Of a DNA stretch of 64,000 nucleotides, positions 35,152-47,558 are shown piece after piece. Position 1 is the first letter of the stretch; the number at the start of each line of letters is the position of its first letter. The DNA comes from Iris pallida (Eukaryota > Streptophyta > Magnoliopsida > Asparagales > Iridaceae), in NCBI GenBank assembly GCA_029216955.1, contig JANAVB010009598.1, forward strand, positions 25,113,912 to 25,177,911, read 5' to 3'. Below the pieces are notes generated by a model that made no database searches, was not told the DNA's origin, and saw nothing but the letters and a program-made list of their open reading frames with translations. A program made the translations under genes and the position numbers.

Positions 35152-37346
35152 TGTAATGCCCCGCACCGCAACAGTGCATTACAATGAGTCATTGACTCAA
35201 AGAGTTGCGTTGACCCGATGAAGTATCGATGTGAATCGATGCAAGAGTTACGTTGGCCCGAAAGAAAGAAGCTTTGAGTAGATTCGAATCAGAATCGAAA
35301 CGATGCAAGACATAAGTCCGATTCGAAGAAATATTGACTTTAGTTGATTTCGTGTGCAGACTATGTTTTTACGTTGGACGATAAGAGGTCGACTTTTTGT
35401 CTTATTTGTAAAGGTGTCCGCAAAACCAAATCATCGCCTTGCAACGGATTGTGGCATGGACACGGTAGGCCGAATCAGTCGAATAGTTCAACGGATGGCT
35501 AAGTCAGGAGAGTTAGCCATGCAACCAAGTTATGGCATCGAGCCACATCAGCTCGGCGAAACAACAAGGCGTATCGGACTAAGGTGGGCGGGTTCATGAC
35601 TCTTCTCCCCCTACTCCTTTACGTCTAATAAAATGTACCCTAGTATGTGTGTGTTGCTATCGAGTTAATGAGCACGGCTCGAATCGAGTAAAGGTCTTAG
35701 TGTGTGTCGAACATTAAGATAGAACATTGAACATTGAACAATTGAGGCGACGTGCATCAAATGCACGGGTCGCGATAGGACAAATCAATGGTAGAACATT
35801 GAAAGACAATATCGAGATGTGCATCACGTGCACGACTCCGAGAACATTGAACACTAGGCCTAGAATGTTGATTATGGCGTTAAGCGTGCCCTTGCGCACA
35901 TAAGCTATGCGAATGATTAAGTAAACGAAATGGACAAGTCGTGGTGCAACGCTACAGAATCCATCGTGACATTGAAAGATATACGTCATGCATCAAAGTA
36001 TGCACTTGTGGCACAGATGCCTGTCGTTATATAAACAACTTATGAACGGAATGCGTTGAGTATAAGATCGGAAAGTCTAAGCGTTGAGTATAAGATTGGG
36101 GTGACGTGCATCAATACGGATGTGTTGGGACATAATGCCGAGGGAAATAGAGATAGGCGAACATGTTTGGTCGTATGAAACTCAGGCGCGTATTGCATGG
36201 TCAATGGACTAGGATGTCCCGTGCATGGGTGCAGCTTCTCTCGAACGGTTACGGCCGGGGCACCGGAATCGTTCGGCCTAGGAAGGAATTATGTTTGGTA
36301 TTTATGGTGCACTTCAATAGGACGGATTACGACCGGTCAATATTGTGATAAGCAATGATATCAGTAAGTTTGGGATCCTTCAGATACTGGGCTAGCAATC
36401 CGTACTGGAGCGATCGAATGCTTACACGTTGAGATGCCAAGTCCATTACGGCACGGAACGTCGTGACCTTCATATAGATAGGACCGGTAGGCTGAGACTA
36501 GAATTGGGTGCAGGCGCAGAGCCTGCCACCCTTATGCATATGTCTAAGTTTAGTTGGTTGGCTGCGTGAATTATATGATTGGTTATACAAGTTTCTAACG
36601 ATTTCAGGCTAGACGAAACGAGATGGAGATGGACACGATCACAATGTTTATGTTCATATTATGTCTAACTGTATCAGTTGCAGGGACACGGTATTTGACA
36701 CAATTATATCCAGTTGCTATCTATAAGTGCTTGAATATTGCCATGAAACTGATCCTAAGGCTAAATAGAAAGATCACCAAATAAAGATGCATGTTTCACT
36801 AAATTTACTTAGTGTTGGATTGATCGAGTAGGTCTTGATCAGTGCAGCGAGGACGAAAGCACTAATCCCCCACTAGTTTGCTCGCAGGTTCAAGATATGT
36901 TCGGCTCAGGACGGAACTTGGCTTGGACGCGCCGAGGCATGGAGTCCTTAGCGTTTCGAGACGAGCTACTACATTGGCGTTCAGACTTACAACATGGAGA
37001 TGTTCGGCCGAAGACTATTTGTTGGCTATAAAGAGGCATAATGTATGGAATAATGTAATCCTTTGTGAGCTAGAGAGATCATGAACGTTGTAGCCAGTCG
37101 ACATATTCAGTTGGACTATTTAAAGCCTTTGTAATCTTCAGTTCATTATTAATAAAAGAGATTCTTATTGTATACTATGTGTCCTTCCGCTGCTTATGCT
37201 ATCAATTTGAGATAAACTTACGTAAACCTGTTATCTTGCCTTGCACGAGAGCAACTCCAGGCTCGTGCGACATCACGTCCCAGCGAGAACGATGATTCGG
37301 GTGAAATCTAGCGAGGACGAGCGATTTTTCGAATCGGGACGTGACA
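35152..37346 (+). mobile_element. Solo LTR of family-A Gypsy
   Basis: It starts TGTAATGCCCCGCACC and ends ATCGGGACGTGACA, 2195 bp, flanked by AGATG on both sides (35147-35151 and 37347-37351). Blocks shared with 3321-5759 include CACCGG...TTCGGCCTAGG (about 36260), the 36746 block and the 3' end. AATAAA lies at 37151-37156. No internal region adjoins it, so it is a solo LTR. Confidence 0.9.
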
Positions 37347-37351
37347 AGATG

Positions 37352-39958
37352 GACAGCCGACATTCTAGTGTTCCTAATTTAGCAAGCATCCTTCCAAATT
37401 GTTATGCCACTTACACTGAACGAGGTGGTAACATAGTGGCCAGTCTGAAGAACAATCTAGGAGTAGCATTTCTAAAGACCCGCTATGACAGTATTGTTTA
37501 GGCCATTTATATGTTTGATTTTATGATTACAACACCTAGTACTAAAGTTGGTTTGGCTTTCAAGAGGTTATTCAGTGGTATCTATTGCAAGGTTCGAAAT
37601 ACTCTTATCGAACTCAGTTTCAGACCCTCCTTATGAGTATCATTATTGGAGTATTGTACTAGTGTCCATCATATTTGTAACTTTATTTCTTATCACCATT
37701 TGACTCCATCTAGTCATACATTTGTTTCTTCTTTGGCTGCCATCATTCTTCCTTTTTCTGTTCAGGAAGCACTTCAGCATCTAGGTTGACATGTCGTTAT
37801 GGTTGAGGAACTTGATGTAATACACTCTAATCAGACTTAGAGTGTATTAAATTCCTGACTAAAGTAGCTATGTGCATGAGAAGCCCCGCACACTAAAACC
37901 TAGATGGTCAGTTGGCATATAGGTAGACATACCTTTTGGATTGCAGTTTAAGCTCATGCAACTAATGAGCACCCCAAGTTCCCTAAGACTACAATGAGTC
38001 TAGACCAAGAGGTAAGATGATACAATTTGCTATATGGAATTGCATCATATCTCTGGTACACATTACGTCAAAGAGTGAGCATTCATCTCTAATCTAATAT
38101 AAGTAAAATTATTTACGATTATCTAATCTTAATTTTTCTTAGCTACTTTCTCATTTTTGGATCTTTTCCTGAATTTTTTTCATTTTGATGGGCCAACTAT
38201 TTCTTTGATTTTGTAGAAAAATTAGGCTACTTTTGTTATGACAGGTGGCAAGTGGATCAAGTCCAAATGTCATCCAATAGGTGTGGACATAGAATTTAAT
38301 GTGCAGGTGAGATGAATGAATTTAAATGATTTTTTCTTTAAAAGGAAGAGGAGGAGACCAAGAAGAGGCTGGAGGCTACAAAAAGGTTAAAAGAAAGAAG
38401 AGAAAATCAGCAGCTGCAAGTGAGCTATATACCCAAAACATGCCAATACCTTTTCTTTCTTATCTTCTCCCTCTTACCTCTTGTTTGCTTCCTTCCTTTT
38501 TTTAATTCTCCACCAGATAGTATCGGCCAAAGTCACTGATTTCTGCATAAACTAGCTGATATCGGTCGAAACTGAACTAATACCAGATAAAACTGAATAA
38601 AACCATCCAAAACTAATCTCATTGCTTCGCGCTAGCTAAAACAACAAGTTCCGGCCGATACCGGTTTTTTGGCTGTGTTTCGGATCAGGTACCCTAAAAC
38701 CCAATCCAATACAGCCAATACTTTGAAGTTTGAACCTTGATCTATAGAAATATGAACAACAATCAGATCACTTATTGACCTTGAACCCCTTTCTGATGTC
38801 CTACTTGACTAAAAAGGAGGTCCCAAAATCATGAGGCTCCAATTAATATTTGTGGAGAGTCAAGATTGATAAAAGCTTGACCTCATGCGCCAGAAGCTCA
38901 CCCTTCGGGTGTCTCTTCTTAAGGTTATCTTAACCTCAGTAGGCATTATGGATTGGAAGGAGGCAAGCAAATGGAGGGAGGCATGGAGGCCGACCCCTCT
39001 GGAGGAGACAATCTTCCCGAATAGGACAAGATTCTGCTGCTTACTGCTCATTTTACAAAATATTCAAAAAAAGATGGCTATGAGAGAAACTTTCAGTAAT
39101 TCTCGTTATCTTTTAAATACTTTGGAGTCTTATCCTCAATACACGGGGAGGTTGTTCCCACGACTACAACTTACATCCTCTATGATGCATGTGCCAAACC
39201 TTATCATCGCACCACACGACGACCTCGTCCTTCTACTTGATTCTAGCCCTTCTTTTCATCTTCAAGATTCCAGCAAACCCACTCTCTCAATTAAGAACTT
39301 TAGTCTCTGATTATATATAATCCTTTTCTCAAGGTCCAATTTCAAATCCATTTCGAAATCCTTGTCTATCCAAGATAGCAAATAAAGATGGGAATTTGTA
39401 GACAATATGCAACATCGCAAAGAACACTATATTTGATCTAGTAAAAGTGGAACATGTAAAATAAAAAGGCAAACAAGAAAAAGCTCTGAAAATTTGAATC
39501 TCATTAGGGATATTTACTTACTCCTAAAATGTGAACAGTATTGAACTTGCAAATCAATATGTTGTACATGCTCCGAGCAACCTTTTGTGTTGAATATGTA
39601 AAAGTTGAAAGATGCTCTGAAAAACAGTAAATCTTGCTTTCACAAAATACAAGTAGAGAAGATGTTTACATTAATTAGAGACTGTAGAACAAAAAGATCT
39701 ACTTTTGATAATACTATTACTAATAGTATATTTGCTTATAAGAACTAATATACATAATTTCAGTTATGTTTGTGTCAGTGCCATGATTACCAAACCTGTG
39801 GCACGTTTCACTACATTGTAATGGGTACACCGGCAAAATAAATTAGCTTAAGCGTTGCCTATTCTAATTTGATGCAAACATAGTTGCTATTATGTCTTTT
39901 ATAGTTAAATCAATGAATCCTAAAGCAACAGTAAATACATTCAAACAATGAGAAAAGG
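37352..39958. other. Unassigned low-copy-looking spacer
   Basis: Short open stretches exist (for example 37350-37498 and 38885-39310 on the plus strand) but none carries a motif I recognise or a convincing start context. No TIR or LTR borders were found. Confidence 0.4.
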
Positions 39959-39959
39959 G

Positions 39960-40176
39960 GGACTAGTTTGGTTCCCATGTGAAACAGGAAATGTTCCATT
40001 TCAAATGGCAAACGCCAAATGGTGCTCTCACGAGCGATTAGGATTTGCTCTTTTCGGCCAATTTTGTATGGTGAAAACGGCAAATGTGGGAACCAAACGT
40101 GCTGCCTTTGCCGTTTTGGACAAAATGTTGACGGAAACAGCAAACGTCCAATTTCAAACGGGAACCAAACTAACCC
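39960..40176. mobile_element. Small MITE near the PPR gene
   Basis: The ends are GGACTAGTTTGGTTCCC and the inverse of GGGTTAGTTTGGTTCCC. Internally, CAAATG/CATTTG and CCAAACG/CGTTTGG type pairs make it fold back along its length. No clear target duplication was seen. It lies about 200 bp beyond the 3' end of the PPR coding sequence. Confidence 0.6.
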
Positions 40177-40373
40177 ATAGAATCAAAGAAGACATAACAT
40201 AAAGCATTGTATGCACTGAATTATATAAGCAAAATCACGATGCAGATTTTATCCATTATATGCGCCAGCATAAAGCTCGAAAAGAGAAGTTATATTCACT
40301 ACTACTGATACTTCATCCATTGTCAAACATAAATGAACACAAAAACAGAAAGATACCTGGGCTGATACCAAAC

Positions 40374-41648
40374 TCAAGCAGCCATGATGGGTTCCGCAGC
40401 CATGATGGGCTCCGCAGCCTTGACGGGTTCTGTAACCTCGACAGGTTCAGCAACCTCTCCATCAGCAACCAAACCCATCTTCTTCTCCAGGCTCTTCCAC
40501 CCTCCAAGCAAATTCTCCGGAAACCTTTCCTTCACCACGCGAATCACCTCCTTCACCTCCTCCACCTTCCCATTCTCCATCAGCCCCTCCACCAGAACCT
40601 TCATCGTCTTAAAGTCCGGAATTTTGTTATGCTTGATACTATCCCTAACCACCTCCAACCCGCCGTCAAAATCCCCATTACCGCACAAAAAATTAACCAG
40701 ATCCTTAAAAATCGCAGCGTTCGGACCGCCATAACTCCCCTTCTTCTTCATAAACCCCCTATAAGCCTCCTTTGCATCCTCGAACCTCTTGTTCCTACAA
40801 TAGCAACTGATCAAATAGTTATAAGTTATTGCATCCGGCTTCCACCCGGCCTCCTCCATTTCCTTGATCATCGCCAGCACTTCCTCCGGCTTCCCGTGCA
40901 AGCCCACGTACATCATCCTCACATTATAGGCGACGTGGTCTGGCTTCAGCCCCTTCGCCAGCATCTCGCTCCAAAGCCTCTCCGCTTCCTCGGCCTTCCC
41001 CTTCTTGTACATGGAATCTAACAGCGTCGTGTAGATGGCGACGGTCGGCTCGATCCCCTTCGGCAGCATTTCGTCGAACACCTGACGGGCGTTGTTGAGC
41101 TTACCGACGATGCAGAAGGACTTGATGAGGATGCCGTAGGAGACGTGGTCGGGGACGATGGAGGGGTGGAGGGCCTGAAGGGAGGAGAAGAGCTCGGGAA
41201 TGAGCTTGGGCTTCTTGGCTTTCGCGTAGGCGCGGAGGAGGGCGTTGAAGGAGAGTGACGTCTTCTCGGGTATTTCGTCGAACAGCTGGCGGGCGTGGGA
41301 CAGCATGTTGGCGGTGGCGTAGGTGAGGATGAGGGAGGAGAGGGAGGCCTCGTCGGCGGCGGGGAGCAGGGAGCGGCGGGCGGAGAGGAGGGACTCGATG
41401 TCGGAGAAGCGGCGTACGCTGGCTAGGCGGCGGACGGCGAGGTCGAGCGCGAAGCGATGGGAGGAGGAGGAGGAGGAGGGGGAGGCGGAGGCAAGGATGG
41501 CGAGGGATTCGTCAGGGTCGAAGACATTGAGGAGCTTGTTCTTCGCGGCGGAGGAGGAGATGGTGACGGTGGCGGCGGAGGCCGGCGTGGTGGAGAGGAG
41601 GCGGAGGAGGTGGGGAGAGTGGCGGCGAGAATAGGAAAGGAAGGCCAT
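40374..41648 (-). CDS. P-class pentatricopeptide repeat protein, probably mitochondrial
   Basis: The product is a 424-residue PPR protein, a helical-repeat RNA-binding protein acting in organelle RNA processing or translation. About eight P-type repeats run from residue ~100 to ~380 (for example VSYGILIKSFCIVGKLNNAR and AITYNYLISCYCRNKRFEDA). The first 35 residues are rich in Ser, Arg and Leu and lack acidic residues, as in a mitochondrial presequence. It resembles the Arabidopsis At4g36680/At2g18520 group. I chose the ATG at 41648 because the presequence starts there; an in-frame ATG at 41774 would add 42 Pro-rich residues of unlikely function. The frame is unbroken. The C-terminus ends in short AEP repeats (EPVKAAEPIMAAEPIMAA). 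A GT donor-like site follows the stop, so a 3' intron is possible. Confidence 0.88.
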   Translation of the reverse strand: MAFLSYSRRHSPHLLRLLSTTPASAATVTISSSAAKNKLLNVFDPDESLAILASASPSSSSSSHRFALDLAVRRLASVRRFSDIESLLSARRSLLPAADEASLSSLILTYATANMLSHARQLFDEIPEKTSLSFNALLRAYAKAKKPKLIPELFSSLQALHPSIVPDHVSYGILIKSFCIVGKLNNARQVFDEMLPKGIEPTVAIYTTLLDSMYKKGKAEEAERLWSEMLAKGLKPDHVAYNVRMMYVGLHGKPEEVLAMIKEMEEAGWKPDAITYNYLISCYCRNKRFEDAKEAYRGFMKKKGSYGGPNAAIFKDLVNFLCGNGDFDGGLEVVRDSIKHNKIPDFKTMKVLVEGLMENGKVEEVKEVIRVVKERFPENLLGGWKSLEKKMGLVADGEVAEPVEVTEPVKAAEPIMAAEPIMAA

Positions 41649-41783
41649 TGTTGTGGGAGTGAAGGGTTTTGTGCAGTGTTTGAGGAGGACCATATAGGCA
41701 AAGGGGTTTGTCAAGTGGGCCGGGGTTGGAAGTGTAGGTGCAAAGTAAAGTGGGCCCGGTGCCCCAAGGCACATTTCGTTTAG

Positions 41784-42416
41784 TCGTCCGTTCGCCGCAA
41801 CGGCATCGACACCCTTTTAGCAATTCGACAAACAAAAAATTTTTTTACCAACAAAGTACGAATATAAATCGACATAATATAAGTAAAATAGGTTAAAAAA
41901 TTCAGTCAAATATTCGTCAAATAAAAATATTGAGATTAGAAATTTCACAAATTTAAACAGTTGGTCAAATTTGATTAATTAAACATGTTGCTAGTATATT
42001 TTTGGTGCCAAATTTGTCAATAATGCATCCGAAACACGTTTAAATTTTCATATGCTTAAAATTTGTATACTAATTCAAATATTTCAAAAATACGTAAGTA
42101 ACACAAATGCGAGTTTTATTCGGGTGATTACTAACAAGGATCGACACGACACTTTGAGCCAAACATTATCTTGGACTCTTTGTAAAGATGGCAACTACCA
42201 TTCGTATTGGTTTCCTGTAGTTTCCTCCCAACATGAAAGATCATTTCACAAATGGACTGCAAAAAGGGATTGGGAGATGACCATCCCTTTCGATATCGAA
42301 GATAAACATGACAATCAGTCGAGGTTAGCAATGGGCATTAAACTTATTTTAACATATTTTGTTTTGGAAACTTGATACTCTTGTTTAATTTCAGGTTACG
42401 ATTTAGGAAATACAAC

Positions 42417-42471
<55 letters not shown>

Positions 42472-42790
42472 CCTATCCAATGAGCACGGTACTTAAATGA
42501 GCAAATGAGCACAATGTTTTAACACCGTTGGATGCATCATAAGTTATATGGAAGGATTAAGATTCTTTTATCTTGGTGGATTTAATATAAATCTTTGTAA
42601 TACATCAAATGGTTGATATTTAAACTCCTAAAAAAATTCTTAATAACTCTCAATTATCGATCTTTCCTCATTGATGAAAATAATTACGTTCCCAAAATTC
42701 AAATATTGTTAACTTTCAAATTAACTGATCATTCCTCATTGATAAAGAATTTTTTTTTTTGTAACTTCTGAATTAACCAAACCTTTTTCA
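41784..42790. other. AT-rich upstream region of PPR gene with (TA)n tract
   Basis: This region holds the probable promoter of the PPR gene at its left edge, then AT-rich DNA and a (TA)n run at 42420-42469. No further feature is supported. Confidence 0.5.
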
Positions 42791-42959
42791 TTGATTACAC
42801 ACAATGTCGGGAGGCTTGTGCTGCCCCTGCGTGTGGCCCTTCTTCATGCCGATGCTCGCTAGGAACGTCGAGCATCTGCTCAATACCCGGTTCCACCTGG
42901 CACATCATCTTCCTCAACCACGAGGACACTGAGGCAGGCCATGTCGATCGCGGTGGGTG

Positions 42960-43408
42960 TCGCAGTCGATATATTCGCAACTACTGCCGCTGCTCGAGTC
43001 GACGCACATGGAGAAGTCAGTTGTTGATTCGTAGGACTTCAATTCCAAGTGGGTCGACAGGTACCGGCATTCTCTAAAGCAGCTTTTTGCTACCAAATCA
43101 TTGACGGACGTCGACGACCAAGTGCGTTGCTTCCCTGAAGCCCACACTGGGCTCAGGAGTCAAAAACACTCAGGATGGACCCCTCCAAGACTCCAAATGG
43201 CTACTCCATGCTTGATTTCAAACAAATGCTAAGAGCTTCCTACTCTCTGAACAAAGTGTCTACGAGGAAGATCACGAAGAAGAAACCGAGGCTACTCATG
43301 ATACTGCGGAATGGTTCTAGATCGTTGATCAACTCGAAAGAGGTTATCAGAACGGCATGAGCTATAGGCTACAAAGTGGTCACTACCGCGCCGGAAGACA
43401 CCAAGAAC
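42960..43408 (+). pseudogene. GT61 glycosyltransferase relic, first part
   Basis: Family GT61 (DUF563) enzymes are Golgi membrane proteins that add xylose or arabinose to cell-wall xylans or to N-glycans. Readable pieces in order are a WVDRYR stretch, VRCFPEAHTGLRS, then after a frame change near 43172 MDPSKTPNGYSMLDFKQMLR and LINSKEVIRT, followed by GYKVVTTAPEDTKN. An in-frame stop lies near 43032. The N-terminal membrane anchor is not recognisable. It stops at 43408, where a Gypsy element is inserted; the next residues follow at 54757. Confidence 0.75.
43404..43408. other. Target-site duplication AGAAC (left)
   Basis: AGAAC is repeated at 54757-54761 after the right LTR. Confidence 0.95.
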
Positions 43409-43994
43409 TGTAACACCCAGTTTTCTAAAATGAGGGTAATTTTGAAATTTTGTATTTTAATTTATTTAATTATGATATTATTTAATAATATGATTTTTGG
43501 TAATTTTTAATCATTTTTTTAAACCATTTAAATCATGACTTGTGATTTTGGTGCATTGACTAGTGTAGCCTTAGACTGTTGACCTAGAGCCTAGTCATTG
43601 TGATTAGAATATTTGATTAGTATATTTTAGCCTAGAGGATATTTTGGTCATTTTAGAATTTATTGGAATTTTTAGGAATTTTTAGAAATTATTTTGGAAT
43701 TGTTTGATTGAAGGTTGACTAGGTTGACTTTGACTAGCTTTGACTTGTGACCTAACCCTAGTTAGGTTGGACTTGACTAGATATGAGATCCTAGGTTAAG
43801 TTAGGTCAACCATACTCTAGTTAGTGCAAATATTTGAGAATATTGAGTTTTGAATGGAGAGATTTAACCATAAGCCATGACTTGTGACTTTTAAGTCATT
43901 TGTTAAATGACTAGGCCCAAAGCCCAAGACAAGTTTCAAAACCCTAACCCTAAGCCTAGTGGCCAGCCACCATATCCTCCTTGGGAACACCACC

Positions 43995-44002
43995 CTATAA
44001 AT
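43995..44002 (+). promoter_or_regulatory. TATA box of family-C LTR
   Basis: TATAAATA, followed about 55 bp later by a strong splice donor (GAG|GTGAGT at 44055). The same layout is present in the 3' LTR at about 50714. Confidence 0.7.
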
Positions 44003-47000
44003 ACTCTCTTAGTTTAGGGTTGCCTCTTTTAGGAAAGCTCAAGTTTAGAAGGAGGTGAGTTATTGTCTTCATTAATTCACCATAAATTTATTTTAGGTCC
44101 TAAAATCCCCAAATCAGTTGCAATGGGTTCTAACACTGGTATACTTGCTGTTGTTGGAGTTTTATTTCAGTTTGTGGTGATATTGGTGGATTGGGACATC
44201 AAGGAGAAGAGCTTTGAATAGGGGTTTTTATTGGAAAGTTCAACAATAGGTAAATTCCTCATCCCTCCATGAAATTTTGTTTTGTCTTCATCATTAGGGA
44301 GACCTAGGAGTCCCCTAAGCATCAGTATAGGTTTTGTGTCGGGTATCCTAAGTTTCGTGTCCATTTGGACACGTATCAAGGGAGCAGCCTAGGTGTTTGT
44401 CGAAATGCCCAAGAGGGGATTTCGATCTCGTTTTTGGAAATTTTTTAAATAGGAATTTAGGTTTTGATATTTCTTATTGGTTTCTGGTTGACTGAGGTGG
44501 TGTTTGTGTCGTGTCGAGCTGTTTTGGACACGTGACACGCAGTCGTGCACACGCGCGCGCAGGGACTGTGCGTGCCCTGCCACTCGGGCATGATTGCGAC
44601 ACGGACACGCCACCCCGACACATGGGATTTGACACACAGCATGGGGCCGACACTGACACGGGGCTCCCCAAGTTTCAGAGCCCCACGTGTCGTGTCGGAC
44701 ACGCACGAGCTCCTGCACCATTTTGTGCACTACACAGTTTTTTATTGAATCACGCACTGACACGCGTGTCCCGTGTCTCGTACACGTGTTGTGGACACGT
44801 GGCAGGGTGCCCTAGCCCTAGCCCTAGTCTAGGTCGACACTGGGACACAACCACGTGGGTTGTTTCGTGTCGTGTCGTGCACACGAACTCGAGGAACACG
44901 TGCACGATGATTGTTCTGTGTTGCACAGATTTTTGCACTGTTTTGTGTTTTTAATTTGTTGGACACGTTTGTGTCCACTTTTGTGGACACAAACACTTCA
45001 CACGACATGTACACTTTGTGTTTATAATTTACCAACCTTAAATTTAGTATTTTTAATCTAGTTTACATTGTTCATTCCTCTTTTACTTAAAATCCTGATA
45101 TCCACTGTCTGTGCATATTTTCCTGTACTGTCCAGGTTGTAAATTCGAATTTGGCAATCATTTTTAACCTAATTAAACTGTTAATTTCATGTTATTATAG
45201 CTCTAATATGTACCCCTATGTATTATCTACCCATGTGTCGAATTTGGTATTGATTGGTGGGTTATTGCAAATGAATTGGTTATGTGTAGGCTGTAAGTAT
45301 TCAGATTTCTGAACATTTGAGTTTGTTCCTGTCCTTTACTGATTTTAAACTGAGCTGGGGTGTTGATTGGACTGATTTCCTTTCCTTTTTGACTTTCATG
45401 TTGCCTCACTTCCTTGCACACATTTCATTCATGCATTCCCTTCACTGTGTTGCCTCACACACACTGTTATGACACTTCCCCTCACTAGAACATTGAACAC
45501 AGGTTCCTCACCCCCCTATCACATTTGAACTCCTCACACATTGTATAAACTGAACACTGGGATTGAATTGAACATGCAAACTGAAATGTGTAGGACTGTT
45601 TTAAACTCTTGTTTGACTTTGAGTGAAATGATAGCTGTTTGTTTAACATACATAAATCTGAGAATAAGATTCAATATCTGGAATTGATTTTTATGACTGA
45701 TTTCTGGGTTCAAATCTGGATTCCTATGGCTGAAATATGGGATTTCATATTGGAACTGTTAAATAGTACCAATGTGTGTATATTGAGTTGGTTTGAATTG
45801 ATTGCTTAATATTTAAAACCTGAGAATTAGAGCCTAGGACTAAAACTGAATATGGGCATTAATATCTTGGCTGAACTGGGTTCACTCCCATTTCCTTCAC
45901 TGTTTAGACTGGCAAGTTCAGGAGTCCTGATATGGACATTGAGAATTTGTATCAGTTTACTCTCATAAACTGTCACAGTTCACTCACTTCATCACACACA
46001 CCACAGCCTAATACCTGTCCAATGATAGCCATGTATACCCCCTTAACCACCATGCTAACCCCCCACAATACCAGTCCCCTACCTGTCCTCCTAAACCTGT
46101 CCACATATGGACAGCAGTGACAGTCCCAAACACCCTCACATTCACACACACATGACCACACATGTTCACTCTTGCCTCACATGTTTCACTAGCTCTCACT
46201 CTCTACACACATTACCTGAAATCTGAACATTTCCCTGTCAACACACACAAACACACCATGCTACATGCCACTATGTTAACACATGACACATCACACTCAT
46301 ATGACACACCATACCTCACTGTTTTGTGTTTTCACACACTTTGCCACACACACATGCTCATGTGACACCCTCTTATCTCTCACAACACACACATATATAC
46401 ACACACTCATAGCAATGAAATGAAATGAATAGAAATGCCATGATTGATTAGAAATGCTATGTAATGTATATAAATATTCATGGTATCTATAGATCTGTAT
46501 ATTGTAGTATGGTATAAAGGTATAACTTGTATATGTTAAACATATGTAATGTGTGTTTTGATAGCTTAGTTGGCATTGTGTTGTGGTTGAGTGCTAGCCT
46601 AGGCTTGGATGACCTAGGATGACTTGTTAGACTAGGTTTAGACTTGGAATGGTTTAGTTGACCTAGTTTGACTTCTAGGGTTGACCAAAGTTGACCAAGA
46701 GTTGACTTTGGCCTAGATTGACCTAGATTCATGTAGAATGCATTGTAATACTTCATATTACCATTCTAGACTTGTTGTGACTTGTACTGTTCTATAGGAG
46801 ACAGACACCACTCCTCGGACAGTATATTCTCTTCAGACACTCAGGCTATCAGGCGAGTACATTCTCTGACCGTTTCATACTTGTATGGATTTATATTCTT
46901 ACTCTAGATTACTGTACTTGATGCTGACACGATTGTTATCACGGATTGGTACTATATGGATCTCCTTTTGGGATGTTATCCCCTTGTATTCACTAGATAC

Positions 47001-47558
47001 ATATTGTGATGTGCGTTTTACTTCCATATTGTATTTATTGAATACCCATATCCTTGTATACTCATTGTGCATATTGTACTCTCATTATCACATGAGCCCC
47101 AGGGATAGACCATTGTATACTATTGTATAACATTGTACATCCATTGTATAACATTGTACACTATTGTATAAGATAACGTAACTGGAGTAGATCCTTGTGT
47201 ATTGATTGGGGAGGGGGAGTAGAATTGGTTATGTACTCAAATCCTATTGTACAACATTGTATAACTATTGTATATGTCTATTGTACACCCACGTACAATG
47301 GAGTTACCATTGCATTTTCCTAGCCCGTTTACATAACCAGATTGTACTCTAAAATCACATTGTTCCTTACAGTTCTTACTTATCATATTAGATATTTCCT
47401 GTTATCAAAGCTCTACTGTTTTCTATATCTTCTTCTTTCAGCGTTTTATGTACTTTACTCTATTGCATGCTTTATATTTCCTAACTCGATATGAACTGCG
47501 TGAGATATTTTGTGCTCGCTCCCGTCCTGACTGGACCTGTTGAAAATTTTACAGAGGA

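Noticed and set aside
38885..39310. 141-residue ORF as a host gene
   Set aside because: No recognisable motif, no intron signals in convincing positions and composition like random DNA.
41323..41783. Gly/Glu-rich ORFs antisense to the PPR gene
   Set aside because: They are shadows of the Ser/Pro-rich presequence of the PPR coding strand.
44389..44954. ORFs in the GACACG-rich block of the family-C LTR (and copies at 51108-51759)
   Set aside because: Short, overlapping on both strands, not consistent in length between the two LTRs, and upstream of any coding region of the element.
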